From assembly GCF_029893825.1 (NCBI RefSeq), contig NZ_JARXXV010000001.1, positions 186,001 through 250,000 on the forward strand: 64,000 nt of DNA, read 5' to 3'. The position numbers and the translations under genes are program-made. Each line of letters begins with the position of its first letter. Positions within the stretch are counted from its first letter, which is position 1. Shown here in pieces: positions 19,074-28,759 of this stretch. Below the pieces are notes generated by a model. That model worked only from the letters and a program-made list of their open reading frames with translations, was not told the DNA's origin and ran no database searches. The DNA comes from Aurantimicrobium minutum. GTDB lineage: Bacteria; Actinomycetota; Actinomycetes; Actinomycetales; Microbacteriaceae.

Positions 19074-19952
19074 ATGCCTGAGCAATCCCGCAATAAGCAG
19101 GAAGTGCTCATCGTCACCGGTATGTCTGGTGCTGGCCGTTCGACGGTTGGTAATGCCCTCGAGGATCTTGATTGGTATGTGGTGGATAACCTGCCACCCC
19201 AGATGCTTCGTCCATTGGTTGAACTTGCAGATAAAGCTGGGGAGAACCTGCCCAAGATTGCTGCTGTAGTTGATGTTCGTGGCCGTGATTTCTTTGAGAA
19301 CCTGCAGGAAATAATCCAATCAATGCCTGCTGAGACCGTAGTGCGAGTGCTGTTCTTGGACGCCACGGATGCTTCTCTCGTGCGCCGTTTCGAGTCAGTG
19401 CGCCGCCCACATCCTTTGCAAGGTGATGGCACCATCCTCGATGGCATCATTGCGGAACGTTCTCGGATGACGGCACTACGTGAAAGCAGCGACATTGTCA
19501 TAGACACCAGTGATCTCAATATTCACCAGCTCTCCACCCTCATCACGGAACAGTTTGCACAAGAAGACACCGCAGGTGTTCGACTGAACCTGATGAGTTT
19601 TGGTTTCAAATATGGAACCCCGACCGATGTGGACCTCATCGCAGATGGCAGATTCTTGCCCAACCCATTCTGGATTCCAGAACTGCGAGGGAGCACGGGA
19701 ATGGACAAGCCAGTATCTGACTACGTCCTTGGTCAACCTGGAGCTCGTGAGTTTGTTGAAAACTACGCCAAAGCCCTCGAACCAGTTTTGGCCGGCTATC
19801 AGCGAGAAAACAAGCGTCACGCGACGATCGCCATTGGCTGCACCGGGGGTAAGCATCGATCCGTTGCATTGACGGAGGAATTGGCTAAACGACTCGAGAA
19901 GCTTCCTGGCGTGGTTGTTCGAGTCAAGCACAGAGATTTTGGTCGCGAATAG
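19074..19952 (+). CDS. rapZ: RapZ/YvcJ-type RNase adapter, nucleotide-binding protein
   Basis: P-loop protein of the RapZ (YvcJ) family. In Escherichia coli it is an RNA-binding adapter that links amino-sugar supply to RNase E; in Gram-positives the role is less clear. Walker A is GMSGAGRST (about 16-24), a Walker B-like VVDVRGRDFF follows, and the C-terminal domain ends with the conserved GCTGGKHRSVALTE. ATG 19074 is preferred over GTG 19068 because AAGGA lies 7 bp before it. 292 aa. It is paired with whiA as usual, but the uvrC gene that commonly precedes it in actinobacteria is absent. Confidence 0.94.
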   Translation: MPEQSRNKQEVLIVTGMSGAGRSTVGNALEDLDWYVVDNLPPQMLRPLVELADKAGENLPKIAAVVDVRGRDFFENLQEIIQSMPAETVVRVLFLDATDASLVRRFESVRRPHPLQGDGTILDGIIAERSRMTALRESSDIVIDTSDLNIHQLSTLITEQFAQEDTAGVRLNLMSFGFKYGTPTDVDLIADGRFLPNPFWIPELRGSTGMDKPVSDYVLGQPGAREFVENYAKALEPVLAGYQRENKRHATIAIGCTGGKHRSVALTEELAKRLEKLPGVVVRVKHRDFGRE

Positions 19953-19998
19953 CGACAACAACAACTGAACTACTGAAACACAGAGGAATTACGGGGAT

Positions 19999-20973
19999 AT
20001 GGGGCTAACTGAGAACGTCAAACAAGAATTGATTACTGTCGGCGCTGGTAAAACAAGTGTTCGCACCGCTGAACTGGCTACCGTACTGCGCTTTGCTGGT
20101 GGACTTCACACCATCTCTGGCCGTATCGCAGTGGAAGCAGAACTGGACTCCCAAGAGCTTGCCACCCGTGTGCGCAAGGATTTGGCAGAAATCTACGGCG
20201 TTCGCTCAGAAGGTCGCCTCTCACCAAACTCTGGTGGCAAGAACGCTCCAACATTTCTTGTGCGAGTTCTCGATGGAGAAACCCTGGCACGACAGACCGG
20301 ACTTCTTGACGCACGACGTCGTCCCATCCGTGGATTGCCCAACAAGCTCACCACAGGAAACCTGGAAGACCTTTCTGCGATTTGGCGTGGAGCATTCCTC
20401 GCGGCTGGTTCGCTCACTGATCCCGGCCGCTCTGCAGCCTTAGAGATTGTGTGCCCCACCAATGAGGCGGCAATGGCTCTCGTTGGTGCGGCAAACCGCC
20501 TACAGTTCGCTGCAAAGGCACGTGAGGTGCGCGGTGTTCACCGCGTCGTCATCCGTGAGGATGAAGCAATCTCTGCAGTACTGACCATCATGGGCGCCAC
20601 CGAAACAGTGAAGAACTGGGAAGAACTGCGTCAGCGCCGTGAAGTTCGTGCCACAGCTAACCGCTTGGTCAATTTTGATGACGCTAACTTGCGCCGCTCG
20701 GCACAGGCTGCAGTTGCCGCCTGTGCCCGCGTTGAGCGCGCTTTGGAACTACTCGGTGAAGATATCCCTGATCACCTGAAGTATGCCGGGGAACTGCGGT
20801 TGAACTTTAGGGACGCAAGTCTGGACGAACTTGGCCACCACGCAGACCCACCCATGACAAAGGATGCTGTTGCAGGTCGTATTCGCCGTTTGCTGGCGAT
20901 GGCGGATAAGCGAGCACAGGAACTGGGCGTGCCCGGAACTGAATCTGCCGTTCCAGAGGATATTGACGCATAA
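19999..20973 (+). CDS. whiA: Sporulation/division regulator WhiA
   Basis: DNA-binding protein with an N-terminal fold related to LAGLIDADG homing endonucleases (about 1-200) and a C-terminal helix-turn-helix ([34 protein letters not shown], about 257-290). In Streptomyces it acts with WhiB to turn on ftsZ and other division genes; in non-sporulating Gram-positives it is conserved and affects division and nucleoid organisation. 324 aa is normal. ATG start with GAGGAAT upstream, 46 bp after rapZ. WhiA-like cores lie before this operon and before ftsZ. Confidence 0.96.
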   Translation: MGLTENVKQELITVGAGKTSVRTAELATVLRFAGGLHTISGRIAVEAELDSQELATRVRKDLAEIYGVRSEGRLSPNSGGKNAPTFLVRVLDGETLARQTGLLDARRRPIRGLPNKLTTGNLEDLSAIWRGAFLAAGSLTDPGRSAALEIVCPTNEAAMALVGAANRLQFAAKAREVRGVHRVVIREDEAISAVLTIMGATETVKNWEELRQRREVRATANRLVNFDDANLRRSAQAAVAACARVERALELLGEDIPDHLKYAGELRLNFRDASLDELGHHADPPMTKDAVAGRIRRLLAMADKRAQELGVPGTESAVPEDIDA

Positions 20974-20989
20974 AATCCCAGAAAAATCT

Positions 20990-21023
20990 CCGTTTCTCGG
21001 CAATAAACTGGCCTCAGAAACGG
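20990..21023. other. 8 bp inverted repeat between whiA and sodA
   Basis: Arms CCGTTTCT (20990-20997) and AGAAACGG (21016-21023) with an 18-base spacer. No T-run follows, so it is a poor rho-independent terminator; it could be an operator for sodA or a weak hairpin at the end of whiA. Confidence 0.35.
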
Positions 21024-21070
21024 TTACACATCAGTAAGACCCAACCGCACGTTCTAAGGAGAACACCTCA

Positions 21071-21697
21071 GTGGCAAACTACACACTGCCAGAGCTCGAC
21101 TACGACTACTCAGCTCTCGCCCCCCACATCAGTGCAACCATCATGGAACTGCACCACAGCAAGCACCACAAGGCATACGTTGACGGAGCAAACACGGCAC
21201 TCGAGAAGCTTGCAGAAGCTCGCGAGAAGAACGATTTCGCAAACATCAACAAGCACCAGAAGGACCTTGCTTTTCACCTTGGTGGTCACACCAACCACTC
21301 CATCTTCTGGAAGAACCTCACTCCTGGTTCAGAAGAGCGCCCCACCGGCGAGCTCGCAGCAGCAATTGATGAGTATTTTGGATCATTTGATGCATTCAAG
21401 GCACAGTTCAATGCTGTAGCACTTGGCTTGCAGGGTTCCGGCTGGGCATTCCTGGCATGGGATGCACTGGGTAAGAACCTCATCATTGAGCAGTTGTATG
21501 ACCAGCAGGGCAACATTGCAGCAGGAACTATTCCTCTGCTCATGCTCGACATGTGGGAGCACGCCTTCTACCTGGACTACAAGAACGTCAAGGGTGACTA
21601 CGTCACCGCGTTCTGGAACATCATCAACTGGGCAGATGTTTCGGCGCGTTTCGACGCCGCACGCAAGGGTGCTTCCAGCGTCCTGCTATTCTCTTAG
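21071..21697 (+). CDS. sodA: Superoxide dismutase, Mn/Fe family
   Basis: Dismutates superoxide to oxygen and peroxide in the cytoplasm. All four metal ligands are present: His28 (MELHHS), His76 ([10 protein letters not shown]), Asp160 and His164 ([11 protein letters not shown]). The GGHTNH form and the lack of the Fe-type Gln in that helix suggest Mn or cambialistic use; metal choice cannot be fixed from sequence alone. 208 aa. GTG start with AAGGAGAAC upstream. A strong hairpin follows the stop. Confidence 0.96.
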   Translation: MANYTLPELDYDYSALAPHISATIMELHHSKHHKAYVDGANTALEKLAEAREKNDFANINKHQKDLAFHLGGHTNHSIFWKNLTPGSEERPTGELAAAIDEYFGSFDAFKAQFNAVALGLQGSGWAFLAWDALGKNLIIEQLYDQQGNIAAGTIPLLMLDMWEHAFYLDYKNVKGDYVTAFWNIINWADVSARFDAARKGASSVLLFS

Positions 21698-21700
21698 TAG

Positions 21701-22834
<1,134 letters not shown>

Positions 22835-22849
22835 CGAAAAGAATTCAAT

Positions 22850-24061
22850 ATGGCACTTCGCACTCTATCTTCGCTCGGTTCGCTTGCTGGCAAGCGTGTT
22901 TTGGTTCGCTGTGACCTCAACGTTCCGCTCAAGGATGGTGTGATAACCGACGACGGTCGTATCCGCGCCTCGCTGCCAACATTGAACGCTTTGCTCGATC
23001 AGGGCGCCCGTGTCGTGGTGATGAGCCACCTCGGGCGTCCTGACGGAGCTCCCGAGGCTAAATACAGCCTCGAACCTGCAGCAATTCGCCTGGGCGAACT
23101 GCTGGGAAAGCCCGTAGCTTTCGCTACTGACACCGTCGGTGAATCTGCTGTGGCAACTGTTACTGCACTGGCTGATGGTCAGATTGCAGTGCTGGAAAAC
23201 TTGCGTTTCAACCCCGGCGAGACGTCCAAGGATGAGGCAGAGCGTGCAGCTTTTGCAGCACAGATGGCAGAACTAGGTGATGTACTCGTTTCCGATGGTT
23301 TTGGTGTTGTTCACCGCAAGCAAGCTTCTGTGTATGACCTGGCCAAGCTGGTTCCCAGCGCAGCAGGTCTGCTCATCGAGACTGAACTCGATGTACTGGA
23401 CCGTCTGACCGAAAACCCAGAGCGTCCCTACACGGTTGTTCTTGGTGGTTCCAAAGTTTCTGACAAGCTCGGTGTGATCTCTCACCTGCTCCCACGCGTG
23501 GACACAATCCTGGTCGGTGGCGGCATGGTCTTCACCTTCCTTGCTGCCCAGGGCTACAAGGTGGGTGCAAGCCTGCTCGAGGTCGATCAGCTGGACACCG
23601 TCCGTGGATACATTGCTGATGCCCAGGCTCGTGGAGTGAAGATTATTCTTCCCACCGACATCGTGATGGCCAGCAAGTTTGGTGCTGATGCTGAGCACGT
23701 CGTTGCTTCTGCCGATGCACTCGAGGAGACTTCATTCGGTGCAAGCGGCATGGGCCTCGACATTGGCCCAGAGACTGGTAAGGCATTCGCCGAGCAGATT
23801 AAGGCGTCCAAGACCGTGTTCTGGAATGGCCCTGCAGGTGTATTTGAAATTCCCGCCTTCGCTGAAGGCACCCGCGCAATCGCACAGGCATTGACCGAGG
23901 TCGATGGTCTGAGCGTTGTCGGTGGCGGCGACTCTGCTGCTGCTGTGCGCATTCTTGGTTTCGCAGATGACCAGTTTGGTCACATTTCAACCGGTGGTGG
24001 AGCTAGCCTCGAATTCCTCGAGGGCAAGCGTCTGCCTGGCCTGGAGGTCCTCGGATGGTAA
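22850..24061 (+). CDS. pgk: Phosphoglycerate kinase
   Basis: Transfers phosphate from 1,3-bisphosphoglycerate to ADP. N-terminal substrate domain with RVLVRCDLNVPLKDG (about 15-29) and SHLGRPDG; C-terminal nucleotide domain with VLGGSKVSDKLGVI, NGPAGVFE and GGGDSAAA. 403 aa is typical. ATG start 15 bp after gap. The end overlaps the tpiA start by 7 bp, so the glycolytic trio is one operon. Confidence 0.97.
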   Translation: MALRTLSSLGSLAGKRVLVRCDLNVPLKDGVITDDGRIRASLPTLNALLDQGARVVVMSHLGRPDGAPEAKYSLEPAAIRLGELLGKPVAFATDTVGESAVATVTALADGQIAVLENLRFNPGETSKDEAERAAFAAQMAELGDVLVSDGFGVVHRKQASVYDLAKLVPSAAGLLIETELDVLDRLTENPERPYTVVLGGSKVSDKLGVISHLLPRVDTILVGGGMVFTFLAAQGYKVGASLLEVDQLDTVRGYIADAQARGVKIILPTDIVMASKFGADAEHVVASADALEETSFGASGMGLDIGPETGKAFAEQIKASKTVFWNGPAGVFEIPAFAEGTRAIAQALTEVDGLSVVGGGDSAAAVRILGFADDQFGHISTGGGASLEFLEGKRLPGLEVLGW

Positions 24062-24840
24062 ACACTCGCACCCCGCTCATCGCGGGTAACTGGAAGATGA
24101 ACCTGGATCACCTCCAGGCAATTGCTTTCGTTCAGAAGTTGGCTTGGACTCTCAAAGACGCAGGTCACAAATACACCGACGTTGAGGTCTCCGTCTTCCC
24201 ACCTTTCACCGACATTCGTTCGGTGCAGAACTTGGTTGAAGCAGACAAACTCGAGCTTGCTTACGGTGCACAGGATGTCTCCATGCACGACTCCGGTGCC
24301 TACACTGGCGAGATCCCTGGTGGTTTCCTCAAAGCACTGGGCTGCTCTTACGTGATTATTGGTCACTCCGAGCGTCGTCAGTACCACGGTGAAAACGATG
24401 AAATCGTGGGAAACAAGGTCAAGGCAGCACTCAAGCACGGTGTTGTTCCCGTTCTCTGTGTTGGTGAGACGGAAGCTGAGCTCGAAGAGTTCGGTCCCTC
24501 TGCAGTTCCCGTAGCTCAGCTCAAGAAAGCTCTTGAGGGTGTTTCTCAGGATGCAGATATCGTGATCGCCTATGAACCTGTCTGGGCTATTGGTACCGGC
24601 AAGGTTGCTACTGAAGAGCAGGCAGAGGCTGTCTGTTCCGCTATTCGCGTGGCTCTCGGTGAAGTTCTTGGTGACGCTGCTGCGCAGCGCACACGCATCC
24701 TCTACGGTGGTTCAGTCAAGGCCAACAACATTGCAGGATTCATGCGTCAGCCCAACATTGACGGTGCACTCGTCGGTGGTGCCAGCCTCGACGTTGCTGA
24801 GTTCTCCAGCATCGCTCGTTTCCAGAAGCACGTTATCTAG
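24055..24840 (+). CDS. tpiA: Triosephosphate isomerase
   Basis: Interconverts dihydroxyacetone phosphate and glyceraldehyde 3-phosphate. TIM-barrel protein with GNWKMN (Lys near 14), GHSERR with catalytic His near 103, and YEPVWAIGTGK with catalytic Glu near 174. The phosphate-binding end LYGGSVKANN is present. 261 aa is normal. ATG start inside the last codons of pgk. Confidence 0.98.
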   Translation: MVNTRTPLIAGNWKMNLDHLQAIAFVQKLAWTLKDAGHKYTDVEVSVFPPFTDIRSVQNLVEADKLELAYGAQDVSMHDSGAYTGEIPGGFLKALGCSYVIIGHSERRQYHGENDEIVGNKVKAALKHGVVPVLCVGETEAELEEFGPSAVPVAQLKKALEGVSQDADIVIAYEPVWAIGTGKVATEEQAEAVCSAIRVALGEVLGDAAAQRTRILYGGSVKANNIAGFMRQPNIDGALVGGASLDVAEFSSIARFQKHVI

Positions 24841-24845
24841 TCGGG

Positions 24846-24851
24846 TAGACT
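24846..24851 (+). promoter_or_regulatory. -10-like hexamer of a probable leaderless secG transcript
   Basis: TAGACT is followed by six bases and then ATG 24858, with no Shine-Dalgarno sequence. This fits the TANNNT-N6/7-start layout of leaderless actinobacterial genes. Confidence 0.55.
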
Positions 24852-24857
24852 GTAGCT

Positions 24858-25106
24858 ATGGAAATTCTTCAGATTGTTCTGCAGGTGCTGCTCGGTATCA
24901 CGAGCTTGCTCCTCACCCTGCTGATCCTCCTTCACAAGGGTCGCGGTGGTGGCGTCTCTGACATGTTTGGTGGCGGCATGAGCTCGACTCTGGGTTCCTC
25001 CGGTGTGGCTGAGCGTAACCTCAACCGCATCACCATCATCTTGGGCCTGATCTGGATCACCTGCATCATCTTGTTGGGCCTCATCACGAAGTTCCAGGGA
25101 GCATAA
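24858..25106 (+). CDS. secG: Preprotein translocase subunit SecG
   Basis: Small accessory subunit of the SecYEG translocon. Two transmembrane helices (about 2-24 and 55-77) are separated by a cytoplasmic Gly-rich loop GRGGGVSDMFGGGMSSTLGSSGVAERNLNR (about 29-58, shown here for its GGG motifs), the family hallmark. 82 aa is normal. It sits after tpiA, its usual place in Gram-positives. The start lacks a ribosome binding site and has a -10 hexamer at leaderless spacing. Confidence 0.95.
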   Translation: MEILQIVLQVLLGITSLLLTLLILLHKGRGGGVSDMFGGGMSSTLGSSGVAERNLNRITIILGLIWITCIILLGLITKFQGA

Positions 25107-25108
25107 CT

Positions 25109-25477
25109 ATGGCATCCGGCGGTAGTGCAATCCGTGGCTCGCGCGTTGGCGCGGGTCCTATGGGTGAACAAGATCACGGTATCCACGCTGAGCGTATTGC
25201 TATTTCTTACTGGGATGCTCTCGGTAACGAAACCGTTCGTTACTTCGCAGCGAACCTTCCTGAGGAAGAAATTCCTGAGATCATCGACTGCCCACAGTCA
25301 GGTCTTCCCGCAGGTCGCGACAAGGAAAACCCACCAGAGCTGGCAAAGCTTGAGCCTTACAAAACTCACCTTGCTTATGTGAAGGAACGTCGCACTGAGG
25401 AAGAGGCTGAGCAGATCCTAGAGGATGCTCTTCACCAGCTCCGTGTTCGTCGCGGAACAGTGAAGCCCACTAAGTAG
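25109..25477 (+). CDS. rbpA: RNA polymerase-binding protein RbpA
   Basis: Actinobacteria-specific transcription factor that binds RNA polymerase and the primary sigma factor and stabilises open complexes. N-terminal ASGGSAIRGSRVGAGPMGE is the conserved tail that contacts the polymerase; the core domain (about 28-80) has the sequence SYWDALGNETVRYFAANL; the C-terminal sigma interaction domain includes THLAYVKERRTEEEAE. 122 aa. It follows secG by 2 bp, and a strong terminator follows. The gene marks the genome as actinobacterial. Confidence 0.97.
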   Translation: MASGGSAIRGSRVGAGPMGEQDHGIHAERIAISYWDALGNETVRYFAANLPEEEIPEIIDCPQSGLPAGRDKENPPELAKLEPYKTHLAYVKERRTEEEAEQILEDALHQLRVRRGTVKPTK

Positions 25478-25486
25478 ACCAACGCA

Positions 25487-25520
25487 AGAACCCCACTCAC
25501 GCAGTGGGGTTCTTTTTTTA
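25487..25520 (+). terminator. Rho-independent terminator after rbpA
   Basis: Perfect 11 bp stem AGAACCCCACT/AGTGGGGTTCT (25487-25497 and 25503-25513), 5-base loop and a following run of seven T. It ends the gap-to-rbpA block and separates it from the convergent pgl gene. Confidence 0.95.
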
Positions 25521-25533
25521 TGATCTAGAAGAA

Positions 25534-26274
25534 TTACTCATCTTCTTCGATTAAGCGTGACGCCGCCGCCTCGTCGGTGAAGAACACTGTCTCTTCAATG
25601 CCCTCAACGGCGCTCACTGGCGCTTCTGAGGGGTTTTCAGAGGTGAATGCGGCATAGATTGCATCTGCTTTGTCAGCGCCGGAGGCAACGACCCAGACGT
25701 TTTTAGAATTGTTGAGTGCAGGCAAGGTCAAACTTATGCGTTCTGCTGGTGGTTTGGGGGAGTTGCGCACTGCAATCACTGCACGGTCATCCACCTCAAT
25801 ACCTTCAAGGCCAGGAAAAAGGCTTGCGATGTGTGCATCTGGTCCCACGCCCAAGAACGTGATGTCGAATTCAGGAAGTTCATGCCAGAATTTTGCCAGT
25901 TCGTCATCATAGGCATCAACAGCTTCATCCAGCGTCATGCCAGCATCAGAGGCGGGCATGCGGTGAACATTCTCGGCCGGGATGGGCAGGCGATGGATAA
26001 GGGCAGCAGTTGCTTGACCCTCATTACGATCAGCGTGGCCAGCAGGAACAAAACGTTCATCCCCCCACCACAGGTGAATGCGCGACCAATCCAGTTTGTT
26101 ACCTGGATCGATGTTTTCCAGCAGAGCAATCCCTACGGTTCCACCCGTCAACACCACGTGAACAGTTGGCTGTTCAACCAGGAGCTCTTTGACGGCTTCT
26201 TCGAAGATCTCATCAATGTTGTCAATGAGTTCTTGCTTATCTGCATAAGCCTCGAGAGTGGTTTCCTCGCTCAT
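25534..26274 (-). CDS. pgl: 6-phosphogluconolactonase
   Basis: Hydrolyses 6-phosphogluconolactone in the oxidative pentose phosphate pathway. NagB-like fold; motifs VLTGGTVGIALLENI, HLWWGDERFVP (about 86-96) and FLGVGPDAHIASLFPG (about 139-154) are those of the Pgl family. 246 aa. Last gene of the tkt-tal-pgi-zwf-opcA-pgl operon, starting where opcA stops. An acidic C-terminus (RLIEEDE) ends the protein. Confidence 0.94.
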   Translation of the reverse strand: MSEETTLEAYADKQELIDNIDEIFEEAVKELLVEQPTVHVVLTGGTVGIALLENIDPGNKLDWSRIHLWWGDERFVPAGHADRNEGQATAALIHRLPIPAENVHRMPASDAGMTLDEAVDAYDDELAKFWHELPEFDITFLGVGPDAHIASLFPGLEGIEVDDRAVIAVRNSPKPPAERISLTLPALNNSKNVWVVASGADKADAIYAAFTSENPSEAPVSAVEGIEETVFFTDEAAASRLIEEDE

Positions 26275-27212
26275 TATGCATGCACCGTGATCTGGGGGAG
26301 AGCTTCAGTCACAACACGTCCATAGACCTCATCTGGGTCCAGACGTCTCAGTTCCTCAGCAAGGCAGTCACGCAGGCTTCTGCGCGGCATCGCCAGGTCG
26401 TGAGTGGGCTGATTGGGTTGTTTCAGGCGCGCAACAGCAGGCTCAACCCGAGTGAGTTCAATATCGCCCGAGGCGCGGACTAGGCGAACACCGTGAATAC
26501 CGCCCCAGCTCAGGCCAGTGTGAGTGAGGTCGCAGGAGACGGGAACACCCAGCTGGAGTTGCAACCACGCAGCTAGCATCTTTGCCGAAGGGAAGTCAGG
26601 AGTTGATGTGACATGAGCTTCGGTAATGGGCTCATATGGTGGCTGGTCAAGTACTGCTGCCAGCTGCGTGCGCCAGAGTGTCAATCGAGTCCAGGCAAAG
26701 TCAGCATCTCCAGGAGCGTAGGTCTTGGAAAGGTCAGCCAGGGCAGCAATAGGGTCTTGCTGTGATGCGGCATCGGTGATGCGGCACTGTGCAATCTTGC
26801 CCAGGGGAGATTCAGATACCTTCTCTGGTGCAATGCCTGGCCACCAGGCAACAACGGGAGTGTCAGGAAGTAGCAGTCCGGTTACCAGGCCTTGCTCGTC
26901 AGAACCGACCTTGCCATAAGCGCGAAGCACAATAACTTCACTGGCTCCGGCGTCGCCTCCGACACGAACCTCAGCATCAAGGCGGTTCGAAATCGAGTGC
27001 TCGGGCTCAATGATGGACAGCACGATCACACGCATGGGGTGCTCACGAGAAGCCTCGTTCGCTGCCGCGATGGCTTCCTCTTCTTCACCGATTGTGGTGG
27101 AGATGAGCAGGGTGAGAACGCGACCCAGTGCAACTGCACCACCTTCTTCGCGCAGGTTGACCAGTTCTTTGGCAACCTTCGCTGTGGTGGTGTTTGGGAG
27201 TTCGAGAATCAT
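26274..27212 (-). CDS. opcA: Glucose-6-phosphate dehydrogenase assembly protein OpcA
   Basis: Allosteric activator or assembly partner of glucose-6-phosphate dehydrogenase, known from cyanobacteria and actinobacteria. Features seen: N-terminal region with TTTAKVAKELVNLREEGGAVALGRVLTLL, and VVAWWPGIAPEKVSESPLG in the middle, a family signature. Start at ATG 27212, in an ATGA overlap with zwf and with GGAG six bases before it; a TTG further upstream is less likely. About 312 aa. Its place directly after zwf supports the call. Confidence 0.92.
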   Translation of the reverse strand: MILELPNTTTAKVAKELVNLREEGGAVALGRVLTLLISTTIGEEEEAIAAANEASREHPMRVIVLSIIEPEHSISNRLDAEVRVGGDAGASEVIVLRAYGKVGSDEQGLVTGLLLPDTPVVAWWPGIAPEKVSESPLGKIAQCRITDAASQQDPIAALADLSKTYAPGDADFAWTRLTLWRTQLAAVLDQPPYEPITEAHVTSTPDFPSAKMLAAWLQLQLGVPVSCDLTHTGLSWGGIHGVRLVRASGDIELTRVEPAVARLKQPNQPTHDLAMPRRSLRDCLAEELRRLDPDEVYGRVVTEALPQITVHA

Positions 27213-28750
27213 GGACGTCTCCAAACGCGGCCGTCACGGGCCATGAGGGCATCGGCAGAGGCAGGTCCCCACGTTCCTGGAGCATATTGCTCAGGCTGTC
27301 CTTGGGTTTCCCAGAATTCTTCAATGGGGTCGAGAATCTTCCAGCTCAGTTCCACCTCTTCGTGACGGGGGAATAGGGGAGGATCGCCGAGCAGAACATC
27401 CAAAATAAGACGCTCATATGCTTCAGGGCTTGCTTCGGTGAAGGCGTGGCCATAGCCAAAGTCCATTGTCACGTCGCGAACTTGCATACCAGCACCAGGG
27501 ACCTTGGATCCGAAACGAATCGTCACACCCTCATCTGGCTGAACACGAATCACGAGGGCATTTTGTCCCAACGCAGAAGTCTGGTGGTCAGCAAAAAGAT
27601 ACTGGGGAGCTCGTTTAAACACCACGGCAATTTCTGTCACGCGACGGCCCAGACGCTTGCCTGCGCGCAGATAGAAGGGAACACCTGCCCAGCGGCGCGT
27701 GCCAATATCGAGGCGCATTGCGGCATAGGTTTCTGTGACGGACTGAGGGTTCATGCCCTCTTCGTCCAAGAAACCAATGACTTCTTCGCCACCTTGCCAG
27801 CCGCTGGCGTATTGGCCACGTGCTGTTGCTTCAGCCAGGTTCTCGGGCAAGCGAACAGCTGCCAATACCTTTTCCTTTTCAGCCCGTAGATCTTCTGCAT
27901 CGAAGGAGATGGGTTCTTCCATCGCCGTCAGCGCGAGAAGCTGGAGGAGGTGGTTCTGAATCACGTCACGTGCTGCACCAATGCCGTCGTAGTAACCGGC
28001 ACGACCGCCAACACCGATGTCTTCGGCCATAGTGATCTGGACGTGGTCAACGTGCTCGGCATTCCACAATGGTTCAAACAGTTGGTTAGCAAAGCGCAAG
28101 GCAAGAATGTTTTGAACGGTTTCTTTACCCAGGTAGTGGTCAATGCGGAAAATGGAGTCTGCCGGGAAAACAGATTCGACAACTTTATTGAGTTCGCGGG
28201 CAGTCTTGAGGTCACTACCAAAAGGCTTCTCAATGACCACGCGGCGCCACTGGCCCTCAATTTCCTCTGCCAAACCTGAACGCTTGAGCTGCGAGACAAC
28301 CTCGGGGAATGAGCGAGGTGGAACAGAAAGATAGAACGCATGGTTACCCATGGTTCCGCGCTTCTCATCGAGCTCAGCAATGGTCTTCTTTAGGCGATCA
28401 AATGCCTTGTCATCGTTGAATTCACCCTGAACAAAGCGAATACCCTTAGCCAGCTGGTCCCAGACTTCTTCACGGAACTCGGTGCGGGCATATTGCTTGA
28501 CAGAGTCGTGAACCACCTGGGCGAAGTCTTGATCTTCCCAGTCGCGGCGGGCAAAGCCCACGAGTGCGAACCCGGGAGGAAGCAGACCGCGGTTGGCGAG
28601 GTCATAGACCGCTGGCATGAGTTTCTTGCGCGCCAAGTCACCGGTCACACCAAAAAGCACCAACCCACATGGGCCAGCAATCCGGTTGAGACGGCGGTCT
28701 TCAGCAACGCGGAGAGGGTTGTTCTCCGGAGTGATGTCAACAGGTGACAT
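27209..28750 (-). CDS. zwf: Glucose-6-phosphate 1-dehydrogenase
   Basis: First enzyme of the oxidative pentose phosphate pathway, producing NADPH. Rossmann motif LVLFGVTGDLARKKLMPA (about 30-47), active-site RIDHYLGKETVQNI (about 197-210) and EKPFGSDL. 513 aa is normal. ATG start 9 bp after pgi; stop overlaps opcA by 4 bp. Confidence 0.98.
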   Translation of the reverse strand: MSPVDITPENNPLRVAEDRRLNRIAGPCGLVLFGVTGDLARKKLMPAVYDLANRGLLPPGFALVGFARRDWEDQDFAQVVHDSVKQYARTEFREEVWDQLAKGIRFVQGEFNDDKAFDRLKKTIAELDEKRGTMGNHAFYLSVPPRSFPEVVSQLKRSGLAEEIEGQWRRVVIEKPFGSDLKTARELNKVVESVFPADSIFRIDHYLGKETVQNILALRFANQLFEPLWNAEHVDHVQITMAEDIGVGGRAGYYDGIGAARDVIQNHLLQLLALTAMEEPISFDAEDLRAEKEKVLAAVRLPENLAEATARGQYASGWQGGEEVIGFLDEEGMNPQSVTETYAAMRLDIGTRRWAGVPFYLRAGKRLGRRVTEIAVVFKRAPQYLFADHQTSALGQNALVIRVQPDEGVTIRFGSKVPGAGMQVRDVTMDFGYGHAFTEASPEAYERLILDVLLGDPPLFPRHEEVELSWKILDPIEEFWETQGQPEQYAPGTWGPASADALMARDGRVWRRP

Positions 28751-28759
28751 GAAAGTCCT